DNA of 64,000 bases from JABWBJ01 sp035646395 (GCA_035646395.1 DASRPK010000288.1:1-64000), one strand, 5' to 3'; counted from the first letter of the stretch, positions 1 to 9,049 are shown. The notes: generated by a model from the letters alone, not told the origin. Translations and numbers: made by a program.

Positions 1-33
1 CATGAGGTTGTGAGAAGAGTTTCCCCGGTCCGA

Positions 34-57
34 CATCCCCCATCCCCCATCCCCCAT
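34..57. repeat. 7-bp tandem repeat upstream of hrpB
   Basis: Three copies of CATCCCC followed by a partial CAT, ending 13 bases before the hrpB start codon. It belongs to a class of short intergenic tandem repeats seen throughout this window; no function can be read from it. The first 33 bases of the window show no feature. Confidence 0.8.
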
Positions 58-70
58 CGGTCATCCTGTT

Positions 71-2563
71 TTGCTCCCGATTTACGATTCGCTGGACGCC
101 ATCAAAGCCGCTTTGCGGTCCAGTGGAGCAGCGGTCGTTCACGCCCCTCCCGGCGCGGGGAAAACGACCATCGTGCCGCCCGCATTGCTGGACGAAGCAT
201 GGTTAGGCGCCGGCCGCATCGTGATGCTCGAGCCTCGCCGGCTTGCGGCCCGGGCCGCGGCCCAGCGCATGTCATTTCTTCGCGGCGAGGAAACAGGACG
301 CACGGTCGGATATCGCACCAGGCTGGATACCCGCGTCAGCGCCTCGACTCGCATCGAAGTCGTAACTGAAGGGGTGCTGACCCGCATGCTGCAGCACGAC
401 CCCACGCTCGACGGTTACGGGGTGGTCATATTCGACGAGTTTCACGAACGCAGCGTGCAGGCAGACACAGGACTCGCACTCGTGTTGTACACGCGACGCC
501 TCGTGCGACCTGACCTTCGCGTTCTCGTTATGTCAGCCACGCTCGACGGTACGTCGGTGGCCGGCCTCATTGGCGACGCACCAGTGATCACGTCACTTGG
601 CAGGCAGTTCGACGTGGAGACCCGGTATCGGCCTCCTGCCGGCAGTCCACGCACTGCTGATTTCGATGCGGCCTTCGTCACTGGCGCGATTGCTTCCATC
701 CTCGGCGAAACCGAAGGTGACGTCCTCGTCTTCCTTCCCGGAGCACCGGAAATCCACCGCGTTGCGAATCTCCTCGAGTCGCGGAAGCTGGAAACGCCGG
801 TTGAGCTTATTCCCCTTCACGGCTCGCTCGGCCCACGCGATCAGGACCGGGCTCTTACACCCGCTCAAGCGGGGCGACGGAAGATTGTCCTCGCGACTTC
901 GATTGCCGAAACGAGCCTGACGATCGAGGGCATTCGCGTCGTTGTCGACACCGGGCTTTCGCGCCGGTCGCGCTTTTCACCGCGTACCGGCATGTCCCGC
1001 CTCGAAACGGTGCGAGTTTCGCGCGCGTCGGCTGCCCAGCGACGTGGCCGGGCGGGAAGGACGGGCCCCGGTGTCTGTTACCGACTCTGGAGCGACACTG
1101 AAAACGTCGCGCTACTGGAATTCGCGCCGCCCGAGATACTCGACGCAGACCTTGCTCCGCTCGCTCTCGATCTTGCGGTGGCCGGCGTAATCGATCCTTC
1201 CCAGTTGCAGTGGCTGGATGCACCACCGACGGCTGCATTCTCACAGGCGCGCGAACTGCTGCACCAGCTGCACGCTATCGATAAAGCAGGGCGCGCAACG
1301 GATCACGGAAGATCGATGGCGCAGTTCGGGATGCATCCCCGTCTCGCGCATATGATCCTTCGGGCCGCGGAGGATGGATTGGGATCCGTCGCCTGTCGTG
1401 TCGCCGCTATTCTTGGCGAACGTGATCCGCTGCGAAGCCTCCGGGATGTTGTGGGTGTGGACCTACAAGCTCGACTCGACGCGCTGGAACGTCCACGCGA
1501 ATTCCCTGGCGCGGACCACGGTGCCTTACGACGAGCGGCGGACCAGGCACGACGTTGGGAGGCTCGGCTCACGGAGCGCGCAGACTCGAGACGGGACCCT
1601 GCTGCCTTGGGCCGCGTATTGGCTCTCGCCTTTCCTGAGCGCGTGGGTATGCGGCGAGGAGGCCCCATTGCTCGTTATGTGCTCCGCAATGGTACCGGAC
1701 TCTCACTACCCGAAGGCGACTCATTGACGCGCGAAGCGTTCATCGTCGTGGCGGAGTCAGACGGTCGAGTCCCGGAATCGCGAGCGTGGCTCGCTGCCTC
1801 GATGCAACTGGACGATCTCGAAACCGACTTTGGCGACGACATCACGGAGGAAGACGTCGTCGAATGGAGCGAAGTCGAAGGCATCCGCGCGACGCGCGAA
1901 CGGCGACTGGGGGCGATCGTTCTCGCTCGCGCACCGATCCGGAATCCCGATCCTGAGCTCGTCGCGAAAGCCGTCGCGGCGGGAATTCGACGGCTCGGCC
2001 TGGACGTGCTGCGCTGGACCGACGGGGCGCGCAGGCTGCGAGAGAGACTGGCATTCCTCCATGCGCACGATCCCTCGTGGCCGGACATGTCAGATGAAGC
2101 CCTCGCCGAGAAGCTGCTCGATCGTCTGGCCAACACGCTGGGCAGGATCCGATCGGCGAGTGAGCTGCAGTCCGTCGACGTGACGACAGCGCTCCTCGAC
2201 CTGCTCGACTGGGAACAGCGGCGACAGCTCGATGTGCTGGCGCCGACACATTTCGAGGCGCCAACCGGTTCACGACTGCCTATCGACTACAGCGACCCCC
2301 GTGCGCCGCTCGTTGCCGTCCGCCTGCAGGAGATGTTTGGTGTTTCCCGCACGCCAACTGTGTTCGGAACCCGCGTCGCTCTCACCCTGCAGCTCCTCTC
2401 ACCAGCCCAGCGGCCGGTTCAAGTGACCCGCGACCTCGCGGGTTTCTGGCGCTCTTCGTATTACGATGTGCGCAAGGATATGCGGGCGAGATATCCGAAG
2501 CATCCGTGGCCCGAGGATCCCGTTAATGCTGAACCAACCCGGCGCGCACGAAAACGCGACTAG
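71..2563 (+). CDS. hrpB: ATP-dependent RNA helicase HrpB
   Basis: An 830-residue DEAH-box helicase. Walker A (APPGAGKTT, residues about 25-33) is followed by DEFH (about 122-125), the SAT motif (VMSATLDG) and the C-terminal helicase motif with RRGRAGRTGPG. The long tail, ending in a WRSSYYDVRKDMRARYPKHPWPEDP-type terminus, is typical of the HrpB family rather than HrpA or DHX helicases. Length is normal for HrpB. The start is a TTG codon giving MLPIYDSLDAI, which matches the conserved family N-terminus; no ATG lies nearby in frame. HrpB is a widespread bacterial helicase whose substrate is poorly defined, so only a general cytoplasmic RNA-remodelling role can be given. Confidence 0.95.
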   Translation: MLPIYDSLDAIKAALRSSGAAVVHAPPGAGKTTIVPPALLDEAWLGAGRIVMLEPRRLAARAAAQRMSFLRGEETGRTVGYRTRLDTRVSASTRIEVVTEGVLTRMLQHDPTLDGYGVVIFDEFHERSVQADTGLALVLYTRRLVRPDLRVLVMSATLDGTSVAGLIGDAPVITSLGRQFDVETRYRPPAGSPRTADFDAAFVTGAIASILGETEGDVLVFLPGAPEIHRVANLLESRKLETPVELIPLHGSLGPRDQDRALTPAQAGRRKIVLATSIAETSLTIEGIRVVVDTGLSRRSRFSPRTGMSRLETVRVSRASAAQRRGRAGRTGPGVCYRLWSDTENVALLEFAPPEILDADLAPLALDLAVAGVIDPSQLQWLDAPPTAAFSQARELLHQLHAIDKAGRATDHGRSMAQFGMHPRLAHMILRAAEDGLGSVACRVAAILGERDPLRSLRDVVGVDLQARLDALERPREFPGADHGALRRAADQARRWEARLTERADSRRDPAALGRVLALAFPERVGMRRGGPIARYVLRNGTGLSLPEGDSLTREAFIVVAESDGRVPESRAWLAASMQLDDLETDFGDDITEEDVVEWSEVEGIRATRERRLGAIVLARAPIRNPDPELVAKAVAAGIRRLGLDVLRWTDGARRLRERLAFLHAHDPSWPDMSDEALAEKLLDRLANTLGRIRSASELQSVDVTTALLDLLDWEQRRQLDVLAPTHFEAPTGSRLPIDYSDPRAPLVAVRLQEMFGVSRTPTVFGTRVALTLQLLSPAQRPVQVTRDLAGFWRSSYYDVRKDMRARYPKHPWPEDPVNAEPTRRARKRD

Positions 2564-2618
2564 GCGATTCGACTTCGCCGCTTCTCGCTTTACCGTTTGC
2601 GCTGCACCTTTCTGCAAC

Positions 2619-3086
2619 ATGAATCGACTCAGAGCTGCACTCCTGCTGGTCTGCCTGGCGTGTGTCGAGGAAGCGCCGCTCAATCCGGTGCCCGAACAGG
2701 TCATTCCCACGACCATCACCGCCACTGATCGCGACCTGCAGCCCGGCGAAAGCACCACGCTGACTGTAACCATCACGAACACATTGGAAGAGGACGTCGA
2801 GCTTTCGTTCCCTACCTCCTGCCAGGCACTGATCTTCATCCGCAACGCAGAGGGGCGTGTCATGACGCCCTCAAACGGCACCTATCTGTGCGCCGACGTT
2901 CCATCGCTGTTGACCCTCGCCGCCGGCGCCACCAAGTCGTACAACATGACCTGGGGCGGCGGAGTCGAGTTCGGACCGGCAGGTACTTCTACTCGATTGC
3001 CGGCGGGTTCGTACTACGCGTCGGCTGAGTTGAGGGCCGACAACTACATCGCGATCGCATTTCCGATCACCATCGTCGTCCGCTGA
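2619..3086 (+). CDS. putative lipoprotein with BsuPI-like/Ig-type domain
   Basis: A 155-residue protein starting MNRLRAALLLVCLACVEE, a short lipoprotein-type signal with a candidate lipobox (VCLAC). The mature part looks like one beta-sandwich: it reads TVTITNTLEEDVELSF and later RLPAGSYYASAELRA, as in BsuPI-type intracellular proteinase inhibitor domains and related carbohydrate-binding folds. The frame is open further upstream, but the signal peptide fixes the start at the internal ATG. It lies between hrpB and a secreted dipeptidase whose start is 3 bases after its stop, so the two are probably co-transcribed and both exported. Family assignment is by pattern only. Confidence 0.7.
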   Translation: MNRLRAALLLVCLACVEEAPLNPVPEQVIPTTITATDRDLQPGESTTLTVTITNTLEEDVELSFPTSCQALIFIRNAEGRVMTPSNGTYLCADVPSLLTLAAGATKSYNMTWGGGVEFGPAGTSTRLPAGSYYASAELRADNYIAIAFPITIVVR

Positions 3087-3089
3087 GTC

Positions 3090-4349
3090 ATGCCAATCAT
3101 CTATCTCGTCCTCACCATCCTGATGCCCACGCTCGCGCTGGCTCAGGACACGCACATGGAAAAAGCACGGCGTGTCCTTCAAGCCGTTCCGTTGGTCGAT
3201 GGACACAACGACCTGCCGTGGTATATCCGCACCGACGTCAAGGAAGCGCCCCTGGACGTTGAAGCGTACGATCTGCGACGTCCCACGTCGGGCAACACGG
3301 ATCTCGCGCGCCTGCAGCGGGGCATGGTCGGCGGCCAGTTCTGGTCGGTCTACGTACCGGGTGATTACAGGGACTCGGGCTATGCACGCGTGCAGCTCGA
3401 GCAGATCGATATCGCGCGCCGCGTCATCGCGAAGTATCCGGATGTGCTGCAGCCCGCCTTCACCGCGCAGGACATCTGGACTGCGCATGCCGCCGGACGC
3501 ATCGGCTCGCTGCTGGGGATGGAGGGTGGCCACGTCATCGAGAACTCGCTGGGCGCGCTTCGCGCGTATTTCGACCTCGGTGTGCGCTATATGACCCTCA
3601 CACATAACGTCACGCTCGACTGGGCCGACGCCGCCGCCGATTCGGCGAAGCACGGCGGCCTGACGCGTTTTGGTGAGGAAGTTGTTCGGGAGATGAATCG
3701 ACTCGGCATGCTCGTGGATCTTTCCCACGTTTCCCCGGGGACGATGAGCGACGCGCTGAACATCGCCGAAGCGCCGGTAATCTTTTCCCATTCGTCGGCG
3801 CGGGCGCTCACTGATGTGCCCCGGAACGTGCCCGACTCGATCCTGGCCCGGTTGAAGGCGAACGGCGGCGTGGTGATGGTGACGTTCGTTCCCGGTTTCG
3901 TCTCGCAGAAGATCGCTGACCGGAATCGCGCACGCGCCACGCACCTCGCCGATGCACAACGGCGGTCCCCCAACGACACCATCGCGGTAAACCGCGCCAT
4001 GACACAGTGGGATACCGCCAATCCCGCTCCCAAGTCCACGCTCGGCGATGTGGCCGACCATATCGACCACGTGAAGCGCATCGCTGGAGTCGATCACGTC
4101 GGGATTGGTTCGGACTTCGACGGCACGGACAACCAGCTTCCCGTTGGTCTCGAGGATGTTTCCACATTCCCCGCGCTGCTCGCAGAGTTGTCGCGGCGCG
4201 GCTGGTCCGAGGAAGACCTGAGGAAACTCGCCGGCGAAAATGTCCTGCGGGTGATGACAACAGCCGAGCGTGTTGCCGCGCGACTTCGTCGACTGCGACC
4301 ACCATCAACTCGCACGATCGAGGAACTCGATCGGAAGCGCGCCTCGTGA
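3090..4349 (+). CDS. membrane dipeptidase (peptidase M19, renal dipeptidase family)
   Basis: A 419-residue exported zinc dipeptidase. The signal peptide MPIIYLVLTILMPTLALAQ is followed by the M19 TIM-barrel with its metal ligands: HND at H39 and D41, E145 in GMEGGH, H213 in VDLSHVS and H234 in IFSHSS. Later GIGSDFDG and the C-terminal GENVLRVM are also family hallmarks. M19 enzymes hydrolyse dipeptides, including those with a C-terminal D-residue. The gene follows the preceding lipoprotein gene by 3 bases. An 8-bp inverted repeat (4351-4358 with 4374-4381) lies directly after the stop codon, but with no clear T-run. Confidence 0.95.
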   Translation: MPIIYLVLTILMPTLALAQDTHMEKARRVLQAVPLVDGHNDLPWYIRTDVKEAPLDVEAYDLRRPTSGNTDLARLQRGMVGGQFWSVYVPGDYRDSGYARVQLEQIDIARRVIAKYPDVLQPAFTAQDIWTAHAAGRIGSLLGMEGGHVIENSLGALRAYFDLGVRYMTLTHNVTLDWADAAADSAKHGGLTRFGEEVVREMNRLGMLVDLSHVSPGTMSDALNIAEAPVIFSHSSARALTDVPRNVPDSILARLKANGGVVMVTFVPGFVSQKIADRNRARATHLADAQRRSPNDTIAVNRAMTQWDTANPAPKSTLGDVADHIDHVKRIAGVDHVGIGSDFDGTDNQLPVGLEDVSTFPALLAELSRRGWSEEDLRKLAGENVLRVMTTAERVAARLRRLRPPSTRTIEELDRKRAS

Positions 4350-4444
4350 TCGAGAGTGGTGAAAATCAAAACTCACTCTCGCGAATTTGACCCGATCGTC
4401 TTACGTTGTACTTCGGCGAGCCACTCTGGTCGCCAATGAGTGAA

Positions 4445-4490
4445 GATGCGGCGCCAGGATCTCCGGGGATCCTGGCGCCGCATCCTTTTC
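4445..4490 (+). terminator. strong rho-independent terminator upstream of the THX gene
   Basis: A perfect 17-bp stem (4445-4461 with 4468-4484, GATGCGGCGCCAGGATC and its complement) with a 6-base loop, followed by CTTTTC on the plus strand. It probably ends transcripts from the dipeptidase gene. It lies about 160 bases before the THX start codon, so it could also attenuate a longer transcript entering that gene. The remaining 4491-4641 sequence contains only degenerate AGCACCC-like repeats and the THX ribosome-binding site. Confidence 0.8.
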
Positions 4491-4641
4491 AGGGGCTGAG
4501 GCCGTCGTTAGGCTCGCCCGGCTCTAGCACCCGCATCCAGCAAATAGCCCTGCACCCGGCAATCAGCACCCAGCGGCCCTTCACCTCCCCCCGACAGCGC
4601 CGTCCGGATACCTTTGGTCTCAACCACTCACAGGGATTTTC

Positions 4642-4755
4642 ATGGGCAAGGGCGATAAAAAGACTCGACGCGGCAAGATCAATCGGGCCAGCTACGGCAA
4701 GAACCGGAAGCGGAAGCCGAAAAAGAAGACCAAGGCCGGCAGTCAAGCCGCCTAG
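4642..4755 (+). CDS. 30S ribosomal protein THX family (37 residues)
   Basis: A small, extremely basic 37-residue protein beginning MGKGDKKTRRGKINRASYG and ending in a Lys/Arg-rich stretch and GSQAA. This matches the THX/bTHX family of small-subunit ribosomal peptides, whose Bacteroidetes members start MGKGDKKTRRGKI; in Thermus the peptide sits in the head of the 30S subunit. A ribosome-binding site AGGGA lies 6 bases before the ATG. The gene is short enough to be missed by ordinary ORF thresholds. Its stop codon overlaps the stop of the convergent DUF885 gene by 3 bases. Confidence 0.88.
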   Translation: MGKGDKKTRRGKINRASYGKNRKRKPKKKTKAGSQAA

Positions 4756-6563
4756 CGACGGACGGGCGCTGGAGGCGTGGGATGATTCAGCTCCCAGATC
4801 CAGCGCTCGAGATGCGTTCCGAGGACCGGGAGGGGTACGGAACCGACACGCAGCAGCTCGGCGTGAAAGTCGCGAAGGCTGAAACGAGAGCCTAACTCAC
4901 GATTGGCCCACAGCCGAAGGCCGCGGAGTTCTCGGGCGCCGAGTGCCGCCGCCGATAACTCACCCGGTCTCTCCGCCGCGGGGAAAATGAAGTCCCGCTC
5001 GAGGTCTTCATCGTCATCGGGCAGGTAGGCCCGCAAAAATGCCAACGCCTGGGCCCTGCTCCAGCCGAGCGCATTGATGCCCGTGTCCACGACCAGTGCG
5101 CACGCCGCCGAAAGTTCCTGCAACCGGAGACTGAACCGATCGCGGGCGCTCAGTGCCGTCGAAAGGGAATCCGCAACATCGAGCGCGTACATCCCCCATC
5201 CTCTCGTAAAACCTTCGTGCCTGGCGAGGCGACGGAATCCCGGGAGTTCACTGTTCTGCAGCTGCGTTCCCTGTTGCAGGTGCAATCCCGGCATCAGGTC
5301 GCTTGCAACGAGGCCGGGCAACACGAATGCCGAACGGGATACCAACTCCTCGATGTTCAACAGGTACCGCGCCGATTCCCGGTTCAAGTTCGGCAGATCG
5401 TACGTCGCCAGCGGTGACGCTTCGGAAACTCCCGTCATCTCACCAATCGACAACGCGATGACTGGAATGGGAGCGAAGAGGGTATCGAGGTCGTTCACGG
5501 CCGCTTCGAACAGCTTCGCCGTGCGCACCGCGATCTCGTTCCGTTCGTCGAGTACGAACGAGGAATCGCGCGCGAACACCGCGCGCAGCGAATCGCGATT
5601 GATTGGCAGGCGCGCGGCATCTCGCGCCGCCGCCGCCTTCGCCGCGATCCTGATCACCTCACGAATGCCCACAGCGTGCGCCGCTTCCGGCGTTATGTCG
5701 ATCGTGCTGTGGTATCGCAGCAGTGCCGCATAGTGCTCAGCCCCTCCGGGCAATCGAGCCAGGCCGAGCGAGTCCGAAGCACGCTCGGCTTCCGCGTCGA
5801 GAAATGTTGCCAGAGAGTCCAGGGCGGGGTTCACCTGGCTGGCGATGACATCCATGAACGCCGCCATTCGCGGCATTCGTGCAGCGGTATCCGTCGGCTG
5901 CGAGTCGGCAGGCATCAGAAATGGGCTCATGAACGCCGGCGACATGAAAGCGCGCACGTGCGATGCGGCCCGCACCGCGATGGGACGCGCCATGCGGATA
6001 TCTCGCTGTGCACGTTCCGCATATTCGCCGCGAAGCCGGCGCGCGAGCGTTGCGATGTCAGCGACAAGACCCCTTCGTCGATCGATCGCGGACGAATCCG
6101 TCAGGCCCTGCGACTGCAGGATCGTAAGGCTCTTGTCCAGGAACGAATGGCCCGGGGCGAGGTCGGACAGTCGCGTCCAGTGGAAAGCGGTCCACCCGGC
6201 GAGTGCTTCCATCTCCCAGCGCAGCGAGAGCCACGAGACGTAATCGTCCTGCGTAAGTGCGTCCACCTGGATGTCATCCAACGCGAGCAGCGCAGCGCGC
6301 GCGAATTGTGCGTCACTTTTTGTTCGATCGAGCGTTGGATCGGGAAGCGCGGTAATGAAGTTGCTTGCGCGCGCCGACAACTCGGGTCGGCTGGTCAGCA
6401 GGAACCGTGAGTAGTCGTCGACAATACCGTCGAGACTGATGAGGGCCACGGTCGAATCAGCTGCCGATGGCGGGCGCCTCATCGTGGTGGCACAACCCGG
6501 AAGAATCACAACCAGCGACGCCAGGATCGCCGCCGGTCTTACGTAATGGACCATGCGCTTCAC
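4752..6563 (-). CDS. DUF885 family lipoprotein, degenerate metal-binding motif
   Basis: A 603-residue protein with a lipoprotein signal (LVVILPGC). The C-terminal half resembles DUF885: LARHEGFTRGWGMYAL corresponds to the EGWALYAE segment, LGWSRAQALAFLR to the helical core, and the end LRDFHAELLRVGSVPLPVLGTHLERWI is characteristic. The usual HExxPGHHLQ motif of the family reads SDLMPGLHLQ here, so the first His-Glu pair is missing. It may therefore be a non-catalytic or altered member. DUF885 proteins are predicted metal-dependent peptidase-like lipoproteins of the cell envelope. It diverges from the dehydrogenase gene starting at 6639. Confidence 0.8.
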   Translation of the reverse strand: MKRMVHYVRPAAILASLVVILPGCATTMRRPPSAADSTVALISLDGIVDDYSRFLLTSRPELSARASNFITALPDPTLDRTKSDAQFARAALLALDDIQVDALTQDDYVSWLSLRWEMEALAGWTAFHWTRLSDLAPGHSFLDKSLTILQSQGLTDSSAIDRRRGLVADIATLARRLRGEYAERAQRDIRMARPIAVRAASHVRAFMSPAFMSPFLMPADSQPTDTAARMPRMAAFMDVIASQVNPALDSLATFLDAEAERASDSLGLARLPGGAEHYAALLRYHSTIDITPEAAHAVGIREVIRIAAKAAAARDAARLPINRDSLRAVFARDSSFVLDERNEIAVRTAKLFEAAVNDLDTLFAPIPVIALSIGEMTGVSEASPLATYDLPNLNRESARYLLNIEELVSRSAFVLPGLVASDLMPGLHLQQGTQLQNSELPGFRRLARHEGFTRGWGMYALDVADSLSTALSARDRFSLRLQELSAACALVVDTGINALGWSRAQALAFLRAYLPDDDEDLERDFIFPAAERPGELSAAALGARELRGLRLWANRELGSRFSLRDFHAELLRVGSVPLPVLGTHLERWIWELNHPTPPAPVRR

Positions 6564-6638
6564 GAGCGTTCGAGGTTGCTTTTCATACGATGCTTGTGAA
6601 GGTAGGGCTCGGCCCGGCGATGAGAAGAGGACCGACGA

Positions 6639-7829
6639 ATGAGCACCATGGTCCGGGAGCCGTTATCATGGAGCATGACGCTCACGCGCCGTTTCCGGAG
6701 CCCGTCGGCCCGTACGCTCGTGGCAGGCGCGTCCCTCGTCCTGACTTTGCCGGCATGTGATTCCGCGACCGCTGGGGGCTCACAGTCGCCTAACGTCGAG
6801 TTGGCCACGGAAGTCGTGGCGACGGGGTTGGACACCGTCTGGGAGCTCGCCTGGGGACCCGACGGTTTCATCTGGATGACAGAGCGCGGGGGCCGTGTCT
6901 CCCGGGTAAATCCACAGACTGGCGCCGTCACCGTCATCGGCCAGATCGCGGTGAACGAAATTGGTGAGGGCGGGCTGATGGGACTCGCCTTGCATCCCGA
7001 TTTCGCGACGCAGCCATGGGTGTATCTCGCGCACACCTATGGCGCACAGGGTGGAGTCCGGAACCGCGTCGTGCGCGCACGTTTCGACGGGACAAGCCTT
7101 GGAAATCCCGAGGTACTGGTCGCCGACATTCCAGGGTCATCGATTCACAACGGTGCACGATTGGCGGTCGGGCCCGATCGGTTGCTCTACATCACGACCG
7201 GCGATGCATCCGATGCTTCCATCGCACAGAATCGTGACGCACTCGCCGGGAAAGTTCTCCGATTGACGCTCGACGGCCAACCGGCCCCGGGAAATCCGTT
7301 CGGCACACGCATCTATTCGTACGGGCACAGAAACCCGCAGGGCATGGTGTTCGCGACTGATGGATCGCTCTATGTGACCGAGCACGGACCGTCCGACAAC
7401 GACGAAGTCAATCGGATCGAAGCCGGCCGCAACTACGGATGGCCGAATGTTCACGGACGGTGTGATGGCGACTCAGGTCCGGGTGAGCTCTCGTTCTGTT
7501 CCGCGAACAATGTCGCCGAACCCATGGCGATCTGGACGCCGACAATAGCTCCCGCAGGCGTCGCGTATTACGACCACACCCTGATTTCTGATTTTCGGCG
7601 CAGCCTGATTTTCGCCACGCTCAAGGACGCGACGCTCTACCGACTCGCCCTCTCGACTGATGGTCGCACGGTTCAATCGACCGAGACACTCTTTGTTCGC
7701 GAATTCGGGCGCCTGCGCGCGGTACTCGTCTCTCCCGATGGTGCGATTTACCTCGGTACATCGAACCGGGATGGTCGCGGCACACCAATGCCAACGGACG
7801 ATCGGATCATTCGCATTCGACCGCGCTGA
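6639..7829 (+). CDS. PQQ-dependent glucose/sorbosone dehydrogenase family lipoprotein
   Basis: A 396-residue beta-propeller protein of the GSDH/YliI (soluble aldose sugar dehydrogenase) family. Typical stretches are ATGLDTVWELAWGPDGFIWMTER, GGLMGLALHPDF, the Asn-His region SIHNGARLAVGPD, YSYGHRNPQG and the calcium/PQQ-site segment EHGPSDNDEVN. A long N-terminus precedes a lipobox (LVLTLPAC), so the mature protein is probably a lipid-anchored periplasmic enzyme. The ATG at 6639 has GAGG 8 bases upstream; an in-frame ATG at 6675 would shorten the n-region. The stop codon abuts the pnuC start. The actual sugar or aldehyde substrate cannot be deduced. Confidence 0.9.
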   Translation: MSTMVREPLSWSMTLTRRFRSPSARTLVAGASLVLTLPACDSATAGGSQSPNVELATEVVATGLDTVWELAWGPDGFIWMTERGGRVSRVNPQTGAVTVIGQIAVNEIGEGGLMGLALHPDFATQPWVYLAHTYGAQGGVRNRVVRARFDGTSLGNPEVLVADIPGSSIHNGARLAVGPDRLLYITTGDASDASIAQNRDALAGKVLRLTLDGQPAPGNPFGTRIYSYGHRNPQGMVFATDGSLYVTEHGPSDNDEVNRIEAGRNYGWPNVHGRCDGDSGPGELSFCSANNVAEPMAIWTPTIAPAGVAYYDHTLISDFRRSLIFATLKDATLYRLALSTDGRTVQSTETLFVREFGRLRAVLVSPDGAIYLGTSNRDGRGTPMPTDDRIIRIRPR

Positions 7830-8411
7830 ATGAACCTGGTCGAATGGAGTCCGCTCGAAGGTATCGCGGCGGCATTCGGTATCGTTTCCGTCTATCTCAG
7901 CACTCGTCAGAACATCTGGAGTTGGCCCACTGCGATAATAAACGTCGCGCTCTACTCGATCGTGTTCTACAATGGCCGATTGTACGGCCAGATGGGCCTT
8001 CAGGCCATTTATCTGGTTCTCTCCATCTACGGCTGGTATCAGTGGCTCCACGGCGGTGCGGAGAAAACCGAACTTCGAGTCTCGCGCGCGTCGCCGCGGT
8101 TGTTAGCGGTGCTCGCCGCGACAAATCTTGTCGCCTGGGTCGTCCTGGCGGCCGTTCTCCGTCGAACGGATGCTGCCCTCCCGTGGCTCGACGCCTTGCT
8201 GACGACGACGAGCCTGGTCGCGCAATGGATGATGACGCGCAAGATTCTCCAGAACTGGATCCTCTGGATAGCAGTCGACATCGTGTACGTACCGATGTTC
8301 ATATCGCAACGACTCTTTGCCACAGCACTCCTCTACGCCGCGTTTCTCGTGCTCGCGGTCATGGGGTTCGTGGAGTGGCGTCGCTCTATCGTTGCCCCAA
8401 CCACTAAATGA
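7830..8411 (+). CDS. pnuC: nicotinamide riboside transporter PnuC family
   Basis: A 193-residue, very hydrophobic protein with about seven membrane segments. It has PnuC hallmarks: GIVSVYLSTRQNIWSWPTAIINVALYSIVFYN, the GLYGQMGLQAIYLVLSIYGWYQW segment, and the C-terminal NWILWIAVDIVYVPMFISQRLFATALLYAAF. PnuC proteins move nicotinamide riboside by facilitated diffusion, with uptake driven by phosphorylation inside the cell. The next gene encodes exactly such a kinase and overlaps this one by 4 bases (ATGA), which supports nicotinamide riboside as substrate over thiamin or riboflavin, which PnuT and PnuX relatives carry. Confidence 0.93.
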   Translation: MNLVEWSPLEGIAAAFGIVSVYLSTRQNIWSWPTAIINVALYSIVFYNGRLYGQMGLQAIYLVLSIYGWYQWLHGGAEKTELRVSRASPRLLAVLAATNLVAWVVLAAVLRRTDAALPWLDALLTTTSLVAQWMMTRKILQNWILWIAVDIVYVPMFISQRLFATALLYAAFLVLAVMGFVEWRRSIVAPTTK

Positions 8412-8944
8412 CTGAACTTCACGTCACCCGCATCGTTGTGACCGGATCGGAATCGACCGGGAAGTCGACGTTGGCGAGGGAACTTGCCACGCACTTCGGT
8501 GCGATCTGGGTCGCCGAGCAATCCCGCGTCTATGCCGCTCGCGCCAGGCGCGCGCTCACGGCGGAGGACGTAGCTCCTATCGCCAGTGAGCAGATTGCCG
8601 CTGAAGATGCCGCGCTCGCCGAGGCGATCCGTCGAGGTATCAGGTGGCTGTTCCTCGATACAGACCTGGTGAGCACGGTCGTTTATGCGCGCCACTACTA
8701 CGGCTCCTGTCCACCATGGATCGAGGCCGAAGCGCGCGCGAGGCTGGGCAGCCTGTACCTGCTCTCCGACATCGACATCCCCTGGACGCCAGACCCTGTG
8801 CGGGACCGGCCGCATTCACGCGACGCCCTGCACGCCGAATTCCGAAACGCTCTCGCCGAATTCGGCGCGCGATCCTGCCACGTCAGGGGAATTGGTGACA
8901 CGCGAATCGCCGCGGCCTTGAACTGCATCGCTATCCAGCGATGA
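8408..8944 (+). CDS. NadR-like ATPase / nicotinamide riboside kinase
   Basis: A 178-residue P-loop kinase matching the C-terminal ribosylnicotinamide kinase domain of NadR. The Walker A motif is GSESTGKST (residues about 13-21), followed by WVAEQSRVYA and FLDTDLVSTVVYARHYYG, and later the YLLSDIDIPWTPDPVRDRP segment typical of this family. It lacks the DNA-binding and NMN-adenylyltransferase domains of full NadR. The probable reaction is ATP-dependent phosphorylation of nicotinamide riboside to NMN, trapping substrate that enters through PnuC. The start codon overlaps the pnuC stop as ATGA, so translation is coupled. Confidence 0.92.
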   Translation: MTELHVTRIVVTGSESTGKSTLARELATHFGAIWVAEQSRVYAARARRALTAEDVAPIASEQIAAEDAALAEAIRRGIRWLFLDTDLVSTVVYARHYYGSCPPWIEAEARARLGSLYLLSDIDIPWTPDPVRDRPHSRDALHAEFRNALAEFGARSCHVRGIGDTRIAAALNCIAIQR

Positions 8945-8979
8945 AGGAATAGCCTGGCGATCTTAGTACCAGAAAATCC

Positions 8980-9005
8980 TGAGGGCCGGCGACTGCCGGC
9001 CCTCA
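8980..9005. terminator. bidirectional terminator between nadR-like and ahcY
   Basis: A perfect 11-bp stem, TGAGGGCCGGC with its complement, around a 4-base GACT loop. On the plus strand it is followed by ATCTTTCCC and on the minus strand by GGATTTTC. It sits between two convergent operons, so it probably serves both. Confidence 0.85.
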
Positions 9006-9018
9006 ATCTTTCCCTGCG

Positions 9019-9043
9019 TCCTGCTTCCTGCCTCCTGCTTCCT
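9019..9043. repeat. 7-bp degenerate tandem repeat (TCCTGCY)
   Basis: Three and a half units of TCCTGCT/TCCTGCC between the bidirectional terminator and the ahcY stop codon. It is one of several simple intergenic arrays in the window. Confidence 0.75.
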
Positions 9044-9049
9044 CTCTGA

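Noticed and set aside
2871..4097. A 408-residue minus-strand frame over the dipeptidase gene
   Set aside because: Shadow ORF; the plus-strand frame has a signal peptide and all M19 metal ligands.
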